A DNA stretch of 37,379 nucleotides, from the NCBI GenBank assembly GCA_001567485.1, contig JZRA01000004.1:1-37379 (forward strand), given 5' to 3'. The DNA is from Chloroflexi bacterium OLB13 (GTDB lineage Bacteria; Chloroflexota; Anaerolineae; Aggregatilineales; Phototrophicaceae). The notes below the pieces were generated by a model that was not told where the DNA came from, made no database searches, and saw nothing but the letters and a program-made list of their open reading frames with translations. Below, one piece after another: positions 24,201 through 32,964 of this stretch (positions are counted from its first letter, which is position 1; each line of letters opens with the position of its first letter). A program made the position numbers and the translations under genes.

Positions 24201-27200
24201 GCGGCAGGTTGACCGCGAGCGTCCGCTGGCTGTCCACGACCTGCCGCAGCGCCAGATAATCGTTGATGCGCAGACGGGTGGCTTCCTCGCCGGCCTCGGC
24301 CTCGGTGCGCACACCCTCCCACAATTCGCCGGCGGCGTCTTCGAGTGTCAGCACTGAGCCGGCGCGCCGCCACACCGCCATCGTCTGATACGGCAGCAGG
24401 CGGTGCATCTCGGTCATTGCGTTGAGGATAACGAGCGAACGCTCGGTCGATGCGGTCACGCGGTTGCTGGCGAGCGTCAGCGCGCCAAGCTGATCGGCAC
24501 GCACCTGAATAGCCTGTTCCAACGCGCGGCGCTCGGTGGTGTCCTCGATCAAGAGCACCGCGCCGCTGCCCTGTTGGCCGGCCAATGGGTAGACGTACAT
24601 ATTGAGCGTCTGCGGCCGGTCTTCATGGTCATACGTGCTGACATCGGTCATTTCTTGCGGCTGACCGCCGGCCAGCACGACGTCGATGGCATAGCCGATC
24701 AACTGCGCTAGTTCAGGCCGGTACTCTTCCAGCGTGTAACCGATTGCGCGATCCGTCCACTGGAACGCCTCGCGCATCGTGTGGTTGATGGTCACGATCC
24801 GGCCGGTTTCGTTGATCACGACGATGCCCTGCTGGATCGAGTTGACGACTGCTTCGTTCAGCATCCGCAGGCGCACCGCTTGGTTGTAGAGCGTCGTGCT
24901 TTCGGCGGCGTTGGCGGCCTGATACGCGAAGGTCTCCAGCAGGTCGACGGTGGTGCGGTCGGGCTTGAGATCGTTGAACGGGCGGTCGAGCAGCATCGCG
25001 CCGATGGTGCGGCCGCTGGGCGCGATCATCTGCACGACCAACAGGTCACCGTCGTGCCACGTCTCGGGGCCGGATGCCTGAATTTCGCGCTGGCCGTCGA
25101 AGCGTGTCTCAAGCGCATCGCGCTGGCGGTTGCGCTGTTCGGCCGGGATGAGGCAGACGTTCGTGCCGTGGAGGTGATACTCCGGGTCGAGCAGCGCACG
25201 CAGGGATGCCGTGGTCAAGGTGCTGACCTGACTCTCGCGGAAGATATCGACCGGGATGCCGGCCTGCGCCACGCGGTGCAGCACGAATTCGTCGTCGGCC
25301 AACAGCATGACGACCTGATCGAAGCCGGCCGAGTTCTGCACGCTGAACGCGACCGCCTCCATCAGCTCGACCGGATCGGTCGTGGAGGACAGCACCGAGC
25401 TGAGTTCGAAAATCCGGTTAAGCTGTTCGACGCGCTGGCGCAGTGCGTCTGAACGCTCGCGCAGTTCGTTGTAGCGGATGTAGTTGCCGTAACCCAGCGA
25501 GGCTTTGGTCGCCAGTGTGTAGAGGAACTGCGCGGCGGTGTCATCGAACACCTCCGGCTGATTGTCCCACAGATGGATCACGCCGATGACCGTGTCGACC
25601 CACAGAATGGCGCAGGAGAGCGCGGAGCGCGCGTCACGCGGGATCGGGCTGAATGGGCTGTCTGGCGCGTGGTAATCATGGATCAAGACCGGCTCGGCGC
25701 CGGCGATGACCGCCTGCCGTTCGATCGGCGCGATGGTGTCGAAGCTGACGGTATCGCGCAGGCCGCCCAAACGCCGCGCCAGCACGGGTTGATCCGGCGC
25801 CGGCCATTCCTCATGTGGGGCGAGCAGGGCGACCGTGCTGTTTCCGGCCGATGTCGCGCGAAGGGCCTCGCGGCGGATGACGTTGAGGATCTGATCGAAA
25901 TCGACCGTCAGCGTCAATTCGTTCGACACGCGGCTGACCGCATCGAGTTCTTCGAGGCGGCGGGCGAGGTTCTGGCCGGTCGCTTCGTACAGCAGCGCGC
26001 GGTCGACGGCCGGCGCGACCTGTGACGCAATCGTCATCATCAGTTCGATGTCGTCGCTGGTGTAATCGCGCCCCCGGTTCGCGATGCCCAACTCGCCGAT
26101 GCTGCGGTCGCCGACGGCCAGCGGCACCAGCACCGACTTGAGCACGTTCATCTCACCGGCGATGCGCTTGTACTCCGGCAGCACGCGCTCGTCGTTCAGC
26201 ACGTCGTTGCCGAGATAGGGCCGGCGGCTCATCACGACCGAGTGCTGGAACATCGGCGCGTACATGCTCTGAACGGTCGGCTTCTCCAGCTTTTCGCCGT
26301 AAACGCGCTCCGGCGTCGTGATCAGGTTGCCGGCGCCGTCGAGGATGCTGATATAGGCGATGGGCGACAGGGTGGCCTCGGCAATCGCCATGAGCAGGTC
26401 TTGCGCGACCTCGTCAAGGCGGTTCATCGCGCCGGCCAGTTCCGCGATCCGGCGCAGCGATTCCGACCGCTGCGAAGCGCGCTGGATCTCTTGGAACAGC
26501 CGCGCGTTTTCAAGGATCGTCGCGGCCTGCGTGGCGAAGATGGTGAGCAGACGCCCGTCGCCGTCGTCAAAGTCGCGCCCTTGATCGGGGGAGGCGATCT
26601 GGATGACGCCGGTGAGCCGCCCGCGCAGGGTGAGGCGGGCGAACATCGTGCGTTGAATACGCGCCTGCTGCACGATGGGTTCAAGGCCGGCGGCGATGAT
26701 CAGCGCGCTGGCGGCGGTGTTGTTGGTGTACCAACTGTCCTCGTCTTCCCACAGGGCGCGGAACACGCTGCCGGGGGCGAAGTCGATGGCGTAGTCGCTG
26801 GCGATCTTGTTGTCAAGGCCGGTCGCCGGCACGACGCACCGGAGCTGAAGCGCCTCGCGGTCGAACAGCAGCAGCGCGCACATCCGCACGTTCATCAACG
26901 TGCTGATGCGATCCGACAGCGCGCGGTAGAAATCGGTCTCGGCGGCCAGCGACCCGATCGCCAGCGTCATCTGCTGAAGGCCCTCAAGTTCAGCGTCGAG
27001 GCGCTGTTCACGGCTGAGCAAGCGGGTGCTTTCGACCACGACCGTCGCTTGTGACGCGATGGCGCGCAGGTTGGCGACATCGCGGATCGTGAACTCGCCG
27101 CCGCGCAGCTTGTTGAACACCGCCAGCATACCGATTCGGTCGCGGCTGATTTGCAGCGGAACCCACAGCGTATTGCGAATCCCGATCGTGCTCATCACGG

Positions 27201-28485
27201 TCACGAGGCCCATTTCGGCGGCCAGCGGCTCGTCGCGCAGATCACCGGCCAGCCAGTACGGCTGTCGTTCGAAGATGTCACGGGCGGCGCTTCCCGTGGG
27301 CAGGGCCACGAACAGCGACCGCGCCAGCGCGTCGGGGATACCGTGGAAGGGCAGGGCCGCCGTCAGGCCGCCGCGGGTTTCGTCATAGAGCAGCACGCCG
27401 CACATCTGCGCACTGCTGAGTTCGGCCACGCGTTTCGCCAGCGCGCCGTAGACCGCTTCCGGCCGCGATTCGCCGCGCCCGGAGACCTGCTCGACCAGCG
27501 CTTGCAAGCTGACGAGGTCTTCGACCCGGCGCACCTGCTGCGCATACTGCTGGGCTTCGCTGATCGTGCTCGTCAGCGCGTCGTTGAGGGCCAGCAGCAG
27601 CGTGGCGTCCTGCTGCGAATACGCGCCGGGGCGGTCGTTGTACAACTGCAGCGTACCGAGTACCTGCGCGCCCAACTCAAGCGGGATGCCGACCACGCTG
27701 GCATACGGGAACGGCGAGACGATCGGGCGCAGCGCCTCGATGTCGGCCGGGCTGTTGAGCACCAGCGCCTTGCGGTTCTCAAGAATCCAACCCGGCAGGC
27801 CGCCGTCCAGCGGATACTGGCCGCCGCGTTCGTACAGCGCGAGGATGTAGCGCGCGTCACCGAACCACGCCTGCGGGGTGAGCGCGGCGTTGTCTTCGGT
27901 GAACAGGTTGATCTCGCCGCCGTCGAAGTGGATGACCGGGTGCAGCACGGTGAGGATGGCTTGCAGGGTCGGCTCGACGCCGGCGGTGATGTCGACCAGC
28001 TCCGAGGCCTGATTCAAGACGCGGAACGCGCGCGAGAAATCAAGCCCGGCCGACGTGGACGGGATGGTCTGGTCGGTGTCTTTCGCGCCCACTTGACGCA
28101 CGACGATCATGCGCCGGCGGTCGCTCTCGTGCGGGACATCGTAGACAACAGCTTCCATCCAGCGGTCGCCGATGCGAAACGCCGCTTCGCGCTGTGAGCC
28201 GAGCAGTCCGAGGAAGTTGTCGGGCGGCTGAATCAGCCGGGTGATCTGTTCGAGGTCGGGGACGTCGTCATTAAGGCCGAGCCAGTTCTTCAACGTCGGG
28301 TTGGCGTGTACGACCTGACCGAGGCCGCGCACGACCAGCAGACCTTCACCGGGACGCTCGCCGGGGAGGGGTTCGGTGATCTTGACGGTGGAGGCGGTTT
28401 TGGCGGCGCTGCGCTGACGCGTGAAAAGATACAGCCACAGCGTGACGACTCCTCCTCCCAACAGCAATATCAACGCGACGTTCAT
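21247..28485 (-). CDS. Giant multi-GAF/PAS sensor histidine kinase
   Basis: 2412 residues. A single N-terminal membrane helix (about 3-22) is followed by a PAS-like region (40-150) and GAF-like modules near 155-320, 328-490, 506-665, 676-840, 846-1005 and 1020-1200. Then come a PAS (1205-1325), further GAF modules near 1332-1505, 1510-1680, 1685-1850 and 1875-2035, and a PAS at 2050-2165. The HisKA helix has SHEFRTPL with phospho-His near 2182. HATPase_c is at about 2285-2405, with N-box DNAFNYT, DDGVGIP, GTGLGLSIV and GKGTTF. Coiled coil links several modules (ERQVVARTQELEEERDRLD). Domain counts are from eye and may be off by one. The array suggests integration of many small-molecule or redox signals. 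Flanked by two receivers in the same direction. Confidence 0.93.
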   Translation of the reverse strand: MNVALILLLGGGVVTLWLYLFTRQRSAAKTASTVKITEPLPGERPGEGLLVVRGLGQVVHANPTLKNWLGLNDDVPDLEQITRLIQPPDNFLGLLGSQREAAFRIGDRWMEAVVYDVPHESDRRRMIVVRQVGAKDTDQTIPSTSAGLDFSRAFRVLNQASELVDITAGVEPTLQAILTVLHPVIHFDGGEINLFTEDNAALTPQAWFGDARYILALYERGGQYPLDGGLPGWILENRKALVLNSPADIEALRPIVSPFPYASVVGIPLELGAQVLGTLQLYNDRPGAYSQQDATLLLALNDALTSTISEAQQYAQQVRRVEDLVSLQALVEQVSGRGESRPEAVYGALAKRVAELSSAQMCGVLLYDETRGGLTAALPFHGIPDALARSLFVALPTGSAARDIFERQPYWLAGDLRDEPLAAEMGLVTVMSTIGIRNTLWVPLQISRDRIGMLAVFNKLRGGEFTIRDVANLRAIASQATVVVESTRLLSREQRLDAELEGLQQMTLAIGSLAAETDFYRALSDRISTLMNVRMCALLLFDREALQLRCVVPATGLDNKIASDYAIDFAPGSVFRALWEDEDSWYTNNTAASALIIAAGLEPIVQQARIQRTMFARLTLRGRLTGVIQIASPDQGRDFDDGDGRLLTIFATQAATILENARLFQEIQRASQRSESLRRIAELAGAMNRLDEVAQDLLMAIAEATLSPIAYISILDGAGNLITTPERVYGEKLEKPTVQSMYAPMFQHSVVMSRRPYLGNDVLNDERVLPEYKRIAGEMNVLKSVLVPLAVGDRSIGELGIANRGRDYTSDDIELMMTIASQVAPAVDRALLYEATGQNLARRLEELDAVSRVSNELTLTVDFDQILNVIRREALRATSAGNSTVALLAPHEEWPAPDQPVLARRLGGLRDTVSFDTIAPIERQAVIAGAEPVLIHDYHAPDSPFSPIPRDARSALSCAILWVDTVIGVIHLWDNQPEVFDDTAAQFLYTLATKASLGYGNYIRYNELRERSDALRQRVEQLNRIFELSSVLSSTTDPVELMEAVAFSVQNSAGFDQVVMLLADDEFVLHRVAQAGIPVDIFRESQVSTLTTASLRALLDPEYHLHGTNVCLIPAEQRNRQRDALETRFDGQREIQASGPETWHDGDLLVVQMIAPSGRTIGAMLLDRPFNDLKPDRTTVDLLETFAYQAANAAESTTLYNQAVRLRMLNEAVVNSIQQGIVVINETGRIVTINHTMREAFQWTDRAIGYTLEEYRPELAQLIGYAIDVVLAGGQPQEMTDVSTYDHEDRPQTLNMYVYPLAGQQGSGAVLLIEDTTERRALEQAIQVRADQLGALTLASNRVTASTERSLVILNAMTEMHRLLPYQTMAVWRRAGSVLTLEDAAGELWEGVRTEAEAGEEATRLRINDYLALRQVVDSQRTLAVNLPPDEPTEYDPMPPGAEGALSWLGVPMVNQGNVVGVIALATPEANAYDSPSDQNVAFAFASQVANAASSAELFMQAFERTNEMSTLLEAAQATAATRDLNELLELIAGLMFGVVEVDQCLIMAWNEIEDNVEIIQDTDRYGDLSRLRERGERLDLAQYRAKSKVLKSREPLILIASDNEDVFGRDVTEMRERGETQRVLIPLVTADGAIGLVQLETYSREPLEITPQNLRMVRTLGGQLAVGIQSARLTYEMSNMVAESFALNDLSQSLSSSLSVEQMMDTIRTRLPGVLTASQFYVALFNDETGTVSFPIVIRDGETVSIPPRPLTNDEVGYVYKNNRMLSIGADYFTPDELRRSIGIQNGEGDYKSYMAVPITVGTKVYGAIAVLDGKRTRAFSLNDQRVLSTVAAQLAAVLENANLFGQISSLAADLERQVVARTQELEEERDRLDTLYQITSELARTLDMTQLEHRALEMLAKAAGADDGLIMRFDALTDDLVTMATLSDAAEDNDTPHAGEQIGQWLIDNGPELNVGDLESWPHYDTDQSGAGAWRSTVGAVLQASDGESLGVIVLLGREMNAFGESAMRLVAAAANQVAATINNAQLYALIRDQAERLGQMLRTEQEEAEKNAAILDSISDGVVLADVDGKVIVSNPAAQRLLGMSADELLGRPLSDLRSIKDGGLTPWIDSLLDKTQVAHEDDAPVEFRLTLFDSIINTSTTPVFSEGRFVGLVSVLRDITRDVEVDRMKSEFVSNVSHEFRTPLTPIKGFTEMLLLGALGPVTDPQKNTLGMIKTNVERLTVLVEDILDISRIDSGRDTLRVGEVNLAEVLREAIDKQRNRPQHKDKTRTLNIEISDELPPIQADRPKLMRIFSSILDNAFNYTQDGGTIGVRTALNGERVLVSVSDDGVGIPEQYREAVWRRFQRIDEHALKLDVSGTGLGLSIVKEMVDMHHGEVWFESQVGKGTTFHVALPLVQPGQAVSLPTMD

Positions 28486-28572
28486 AGCGTTCCGTAGTGT
28501 GGTGTTAAACCGGTGTTACAACAACCTCCAGTGTAACGCAAAAAACGCCGGATTTGCGATTAGGGAATGGGC

Positions 28573-29508
28573 CTACCATGTGCTGCGGAAACGTGTGCTC
28601 TCGTTCTCGATGATCCCGGCGGCGCGGCGGCGGCGGTCTTCGGCGGCGAGTTCGGTGATCTCGCGGATGTCCGAGAACCGGTGCGTAGTGGTGCTCACCG
28701 TCCCAATCGCCATGGACATGAGTTCGACCCGGCGGTCGCCGCTGGAGTCCGGCACCAGCACATAGCCGCGCTCGCGGTCGATGAACGAATAGTGCTGCTT
28801 GACCCCGCTGGCGAAGCGGTTCTCGATCTCCTCCTGCAAGCGCTTCGCATCGGCAGCATGCGTGACGACGACGAAGTTGTCGCGCCCCGGATGCCCGATG
28901 AAATCATCGGGCGTGCCGAACTGCTCGATGATCTCGGCCAACAGCATCGCGGTGAAGCGGATCAACTCGTCGGCGGCGACGAAGCTGTAAACGTCGGCGA
29001 ATGTGTCGAAGTTGTTGATCTTCCCGTCGATGTACGTCCACGGGCGGGCTTGGCGCATCAGGCCGCGCAGGTAGTCCTCGATCAGCCGGCCAGTCGGCAG
29101 CTTGCTGCGCGGGTCGATCTCGCCGATCTGGTTGGCGCTCTGGATCGCATTCCCTACGCGCAGGCCCAGCTCATCTACGTCGAACGGTTTGGTGACGTAG
29201 TCGTCCGCGCCCAGTTCGAGGCCGTTCAGCCGGTCGCTGCGCTCGTCGCGCTGGGTGAGGAAGATGATCGGGATGTACTTGGTTCGGTTGTTGGTGCGCA
29301 GTTCGCGGCATACCTCGAAGCCATCCATATCCGGCAGCATGATGTCGAGGATGATGAGCGAATGCGGCTGGCGGCGGGCCAGCGCGATCGCGTCACGGCC
29401 GTGGTCGGCGGTCTCGACTTCGTAACCGACGCCGGTGAAGTAGAACTTAAGCATGAACTGAATGTCGGTGTCGTCATCGACGATCAGGATGCGCCCTTTG
29501 GTCGCCAT
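28573..29508 (-). CDS. Response regulator with degenerate GGDEF-like output domain
   Basis: 311 residues from the ATG at 29508 (AAGGGCGGA just upstream; the in-frame GTG at 29526 is less likely). Receiver 5-125: Asp11/Asp12, phospho-Asp55 (LIILDIMLP), Thr85, Lys107. Residues 135-290 resemble a diguanylate-cyclase fold (IDGKINNFDTFADVYSFVAADELIRFTA...DDFIGHPGRDNFVVV). The catalytic GG(D/E)EF loop reads GRDNF, so cyclase activity is not expected; it may bind nucleotide or protein instead. The gene lies 87 bp upstream of the giant kinase, in the same direction, and is probably regulated by it. Confidence 0.9.
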   Translation of the reverse strand: MATKGRILIVDDDTDIQFMLKFYFTGVGYEVETADHGRDAIALARRQPHSLIILDIMLPDMDGFEVCRELRTNNRTKYIPIIFLTQRDERSDRLNGLELGADDYVTKPFDVDELGLRVGNAIQSANQIGEIDPRSKLPTGRLIEDYLRGLMRQARPWTYIDGKINNFDTFADVYSFVAADELIRFTAMLLAEIIEQFGTPDDFIGHPGRDNFVVVTHAADAKRLQEEIENRFASGVKQHYSFIDRERGYVLVPDSSGDRRVELMSMAIGTVSTTTHRFSDIREITELAAEDRRRRAAGIIENESTRFRSTW

Positions 29509-29560
29509 AAGTCCGCCCTTAACCACACACGGCGATCAACACCGTGCAGCGATAACATTA

Positions 29561-29620
29561 GGTACCATGATACCGCATGTTTGGGCATGGTGCATTTAGG
29601 GATGCTAGCCGATGCTAGCT
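29561..29620. promoter_or_regulatory. Divergent intergenic region with near-palindrome and tandem repeat
   Basis: Between the response regulator start (29508) and the ccdA-like start (29716), a 14-nt near-palindrome GGTACCATGATACC lies at 29561-29574 (12 of 14 symmetric). A tandem GATGCTAGCC GATGCTAGCT lies at 29601-29620. Both could be regulator sites for the divergent genes. No convincing -35/-10 pair was found beside them. Confidence 0.3.
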
Positions 29621-29715
29621 GCCAGTTATCCTGTTCATAAAGTGGGGCGGGTGAAGTAAAATAGGCGAGGTTGGGCGCGTCAACGCTGCGTGCGCAAAGT
29701 GAGATCCGAAATCCA

Positions 29716-30810
29716 ATGCTTGAAGTTACCCTCCCTATCGCCTTCGTATTCGGCCTGATCTCGTTCATCTCGCCGTGTGTGCTGCCGCTTGTGCCGGCCT
29801 ATATCAGTTATCTGGGCGGTCGTGCGCTCCAGAACGCCGAGGTCACGGCGGTGCAGGCCGGCCCCGGTGGAACCGCTGTCGCGACGCGCTCGTTCGGTGA
29901 ACGGTTCGCGCTCGGCCTGCACGGGCTGGCGTTCGTGTTCGGGTTCACCATCGTCTTTGTGCTGCTGGGCGTTATCACGACCGCGCTGATTCGTGAGATC
30001 GGCGGGCAGAATGTGTCGAGCGTGACGGGGATCATCGGGCGGCTCGGCGGTTTGCTGATCGTGTTCTTCGGCCTGCATTTCGGCGGATTTTTGCCGGCGC
30101 TGTTCGACCGCGCGCGCCGCGCCGAGGCAAGCTCCACCCATGCGCTGATCGTGGCCGGTGTGCTGATCGCCGGAGTCATCGCGCTGGTGTGGGGAGTCGC
30201 GGGCCGCCTGACGGTGTGGGAACCGGCGTATACCGGCGCGCCCGTGTGGCCGGATGCGCTGGCCCTGCTCTCGGCCGCTGTGTTCGGGCTGGCCCTGTTC
30301 GCCAGCGGCGCGTTTGCCAACCCGCGCCAGTTCATTGTCAACACGACAACCCGCATCGAGATGGGGCTGTATCAAGACACGCGCGGCCAGATGGATCAAG
30401 ATGGCCGCGGCCTGCTCAGTTCGATGCTCATGGGCATTGTGTTTTCGGCCGGCTGGTCGCCGTGCATCGGCACCGTGTATGGCTCGATCCTCACGCTGTC
30501 TGCGCAGACGGGCAACGTCGGCCTCGCGTCGCTTCAGTTGACCGCCTACAGCCTCGGCCTCGGCATCCCGTTCATCCTGTCGGCGCTGGCGCTCGACCGC
30601 GCGCAGGGAATAATGCGCCGGCTCAACCGCCGCATGAAGACGATCAAGCGCATCAGCGGTATCTTCCTCGTGCTGATTGGCGTGCTGGTGGCGTCGGGCG
30701 AGCTTCAGCGGCTGACGCTTCAGCTTTCGTCCGGTGAACTCGCTGACCTCTCGCTTCAGCTTGAAGAACGCGCCCTTGAAATCTTCGTGCCGGACGCCGG
30801 TGGGAAATAA
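29716..30810 (+). CDS. ccdA: CcdA/DsbD-like transmembrane thiol-electron transporter
   Basis: 364 residues from the ATG at 29716, chosen over the frame's TTG at 29671 because it begins directly with the first membrane helix. The family carries reducing electrons from cytoplasmic thioredoxin across the membrane for cytochrome c maturation or disulfide isomerisation. The two key cysteines are Cys21 (ISFISPCVLPLVP) and Cys250 (GWSPCIG). About eight hydrophobic segments are present; compared with minimal CcdA (about 220-240 residues) there is an insertion with two extra segments near 145-205 and a Leu/Gln-rich amphipathic tail after 330. No thioredoxin-like or cytochrome gene is adjacent. Confidence 0.9.
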   Translation: MLEVTLPIAFVFGLISFISPCVLPLVPAYISYLGGRALQNAEVTAVQAGPGGTAVATRSFGERFALGLHGLAFVFGFTIVFVLLGVITTALIREIGGQNVSSVTGIIGRLGGLLIVFFGLHFGGFLPALFDRARRAEASSTHALIVAGVLIAGVIALVWGVAGRLTVWEPAYTGAPVWPDALALLSAAVFGLALFASGAFANPRQFIVNTTTRIEMGLYQDTRGQMDQDGRGLLSSMLMGIVFSAGWSPCIGTVYGSILTLSAQTGNVGLASLQLTAYSLGLGIPFILSALALDRAQGIMRRLNRRMKTIKRISGIFLVLIGVLVASGELQRLTLQLSSGELADLSLQLEERALEIFVPDAGGK

Positions 30811-30860
30811 GGTTTCGCGATCTCGCCGCCGTCTTGCAGCGACGCGGTGGGCAACGCGTT

Positions 30861-32336
30861 CTACGGCAGCAGCAGCGGGATGTTTTCCGGCGGCGGGGCG
30901 AGCAGATACACGTCGACATACCGCGACCAGCGCCGGTAATTGTCGTCGTCGTAGCCGAGGTCGATCCAGTACGGCGTGCTGCGCGGGCCGCCGGTATCCG
31001 CGGCGAGGCCCTCACCATATCCCTCGACATACAAGACCGTCCCGTATGGCACGATGCGCGGATTGATCGCCACGATGCCTTTAGTCAGCCGCGCGCCGGT
31101 GGCCGTGACGTCGTCGCCGCCGAGCGCCGCAGGGTGATAGCTGGTGGCGTACATGCGCAGTTTGCGCCAGTACTCGCGCGGGCCGTCCGGCGTATCGACC
31201 GTGCGGTAGACGAGGCGCGTGCCGTAGCTCAACACCTCGTTGACCGGATCTTGCACGCGCACCACACCCTCATCGAACCGCCGCACCTCCACGCCGTTCT
31301 CGTATCGGATGCGGATGCGGCGCTCGTCACGGCCGGCGACGCCCGCGGTCGTGATCGCCGTGGTATCCAGCTCCATCTCGGCGTTCGCCAGCGTGACGCG
31401 CTCGTATGGCACCTCAATCGGTTCGACGATGACCTCCTCGGTCACGCGGACGATGCGCACAGTCATGCCGGCACGCAGGCGGGCGTTGACCGGCGGAACG
31501 GCGTAATCGAACCCGTTGAGCGTGATGTTCAACTCATCCAACAGCGCGCCGACGCGTTCGGCCTGTGTGCGGGTGACGGTCGTGCTGCCGTCCAGTTCCA
31601 CGGTGACGGGCAGCGACCGGTCGATGACGATCTGCATGTCCTGCTCCAGCGCGGATTCGACAGGCGGCTCGATCGAATCGCCCAGATACAGCGTCACGTC
31701 CGCCTCGGCCAGCGCGTCGCCGACGGTGTCGGCCGTCGTGATGAGCGACTCGGCTGGCAGGTCGCCGTCGATGAGCGAGACGGTCAGGGCGTGGCGAATC
31801 GAGATGCGGTTGGCGGGCAGCGGGTAGCGGCGCAGTTGATCCGGTTGGACAGGCGCGCCGTTGACGATGACCTCGTCGTCTTGGTCGATGGTGACGCCGG
31901 CCGCGCGCAGGATGTCGGATGGGTTTTCGATCACGGTGCGGAACACGCTGGTCGCGCCGTCCACGGTGAGCGTCACCGGCCGCTGATCGTCAACCAACAC
32001 GGTCATGCTGGCCTGTAAGCGCGTATCCGGGCTGGGATCGACGGCGAGGCTGCCGGTGAGCGTGATGCCTTCGCGTTCGAGCAGCTCGCGCACGGTGCGC
32101 GCATCGGTGGTGACTTCCTCCGCCAGCCCGTCCACGATCAGCGTGAGATGCACCAGCGGCGGCGGGGCCGGGCGTTGAGTCAGCGTCGAGATCAGCGCGA
32201 TGCCGCCGACAATCGCCAGCGCCGCGCTCGCCAGCGCCGCGAGGATCAGCAGCGTGTTGGGCCGGCGCGCGCCGATAGGTGACGTGGGCTGCGTATCGTC
32301 ATGGCGCGGGTTGGGCTGCGTGTCGCTCAAGTCCAT
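30861..32336 (-). CDS. DUF348/G5/3D-domain cell-wall protein (RpfB/YabE-like)
   Basis: 491 residues. Cytoplasmic Pro/Asp-rich N-terminus, one membrane helix (about 28-52), then ubiquitin-like DUF348 modules near 65-105, 120-160, 183-226 and 245-285. A G5 domain lies at about 297-380 (EVPYERVTLANAEME...VRRFDEGVVR), and a C-terminal 3D domain at 392-478 (ATSYHPA, TATGARLTKGIVAINPRIVPYGT, AADTGG, IDLGYDDD). The three conserved Asp of the 3D family are at or near 408/409, 447 and 459. RpfB- and YabE-type proteins with this order cleave peptidoglycan and promote growth or resuscitation; the 3D fold resembles MltA lytic transglycosylase. The start is seven bases after the purE stop, suggesting one transcript. 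Confidence 0.9.
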   Translation of the reverse strand: MDLSDTQPNPRHDDTQPTSPIGARRPNTLLILAALASAALAIVGGIALISTLTQRPAPPPLVHLTLIVDGLAEEVTTDARTVRELLEREGITLTGSLAVDPSPDTRLQASMTVLVDDQRPVTLTVDGATSVFRTVIENPSDILRAAGVTIDQDDEVIVNGAPVQPDQLRRYPLPANRISIRHALTVSLIDGDLPAESLITTADTVGDALAEADVTLYLGDSIEPPVESALEQDMQIVIDRSLPVTVELDGSTTVTRTQAERVGALLDELNITLNGFDYAVPPVNARLRAGMTVRIVRVTEEVIVEPIEVPYERVTLANAEMELDTTAITTAGVAGRDERRIRIRYENGVEVRRFDEGVVRVQDPVNEVLSYGTRLVYRTVDTPDGPREYWRKLRMYATSYHPAALGGDDVTATGARLTKGIVAINPRIVPYGTVLYVEGYGEGLAADTGGPRSTPYWIDLGYDDDNYRRWSRYVDVYLLAPPPENIPLLLP

Positions 32337-32343
32337 GCGCGGG

Positions 32344-32829
32344 TCACTCGTCCGGCAGGCGCTTGGCGCGGCTCTGTTCGGCCAGCGCCGCCTTATACGC
32401 GATCATCTGCTGCATCAGCGGCGGGTCGGACGCGGCGATGATCTGCACGGCGAGCAGCCCAGCGTTGCGCCCTGCACCAATCGCGACTGTGGCGACCGGC
32501 ACGCCGGACGGCATCTGGACGATCGACAGCAGCGAGTCGAGGCCGTTGAGCGCCTTGCTCTGCACCGGCACGCCGATCACCGGCAGCGGTGAATAGGCCG
32601 CCAGCATCCCCGGCAGGTGCGCCGCGCCGCCCGCCCCGGCGACAATCACTTTCAGGCCGCGCATGTGGGCGGATTGACCGTACTCGGCCATGTCCGCCGG
32701 CGTGCGGTGCGCCGAGACGACGCGCGTCTCATACGGCACGCCGAACTCACGACACACGTCAGCAGCGGCTTGCAGGGTCGGCCAGTCGCTGTCGCTGCCC
32801 ATCACAATTCCGACCAGCGGCGTAGTCAT
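32344..32829 (-). CDS. purE: N5-carboxyaminoimidazole ribonucleotide mutase
   Basis: 161 residues, the length of class I PurE. Rearranges N5-CAIR to CAIR in purine synthesis. Motifs: [14 protein letters not shown] (active-site Ser/Asp), VSAHRTP with the catalytic His, and [12 protein letters not shown]. The start at 32829 is preferred over the ATG at 32835 since GGAG (32838-32841) lies eight bases from it; both are possible. purK is not adjacent. The 3D-domain gene follows at once, and a PfkB kinase and nucleoside hydrolase lie upstream on the same strand. Confidence 0.95.
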   Translation of the reverse strand: MTTPLVGIVMGSDSDWPTLQAAADVCREFGVPYETRVVSAHRTPADMAEYGQSAHMRGLKVIVAGAGGAAHLPGMLAAYSPLPVIGVPVQSKALNGLDSLLSIVQMPSGVPVATVAIGAGRNAGLLAVQIIAASDPPLMQQMIAYKAALAEQSRAKRLPDE

Positions 32830-32862
32830 CGGCATGTCTCCGGCGCAGGTTGCTCCGGCGGC

Positions 32863-32868
32863 ATTATA
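32863..32868 (-). promoter_or_regulatory. Candidate -10 box for purE
   Basis: Perfect TATAAT on the minus strand (32868-32863), 33 bp before the purE ATG, inside the 128-bp gap after the PfkB gene. No good -35 was found at 16-18 bp. It suggests purE has its own promoter besides any read-through from the nucleoside genes. Confidence 0.35.
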
Positions 32869-32964
32869 GCGCAGCCCTCGGGGCCGAATCGCACGCCTGC
32901 CCGGCGTTCACCGCGCGAAGGCGGCCACCGGCCCGATTGTGCGCCCGGCCATACGGCGTGCGCG

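Noticed and set aside
28567..29640. Plus-strand frame of 357 codons
   Set aside because: Antisense to the response regulator, whose receiver residues are all present on the minus strand.
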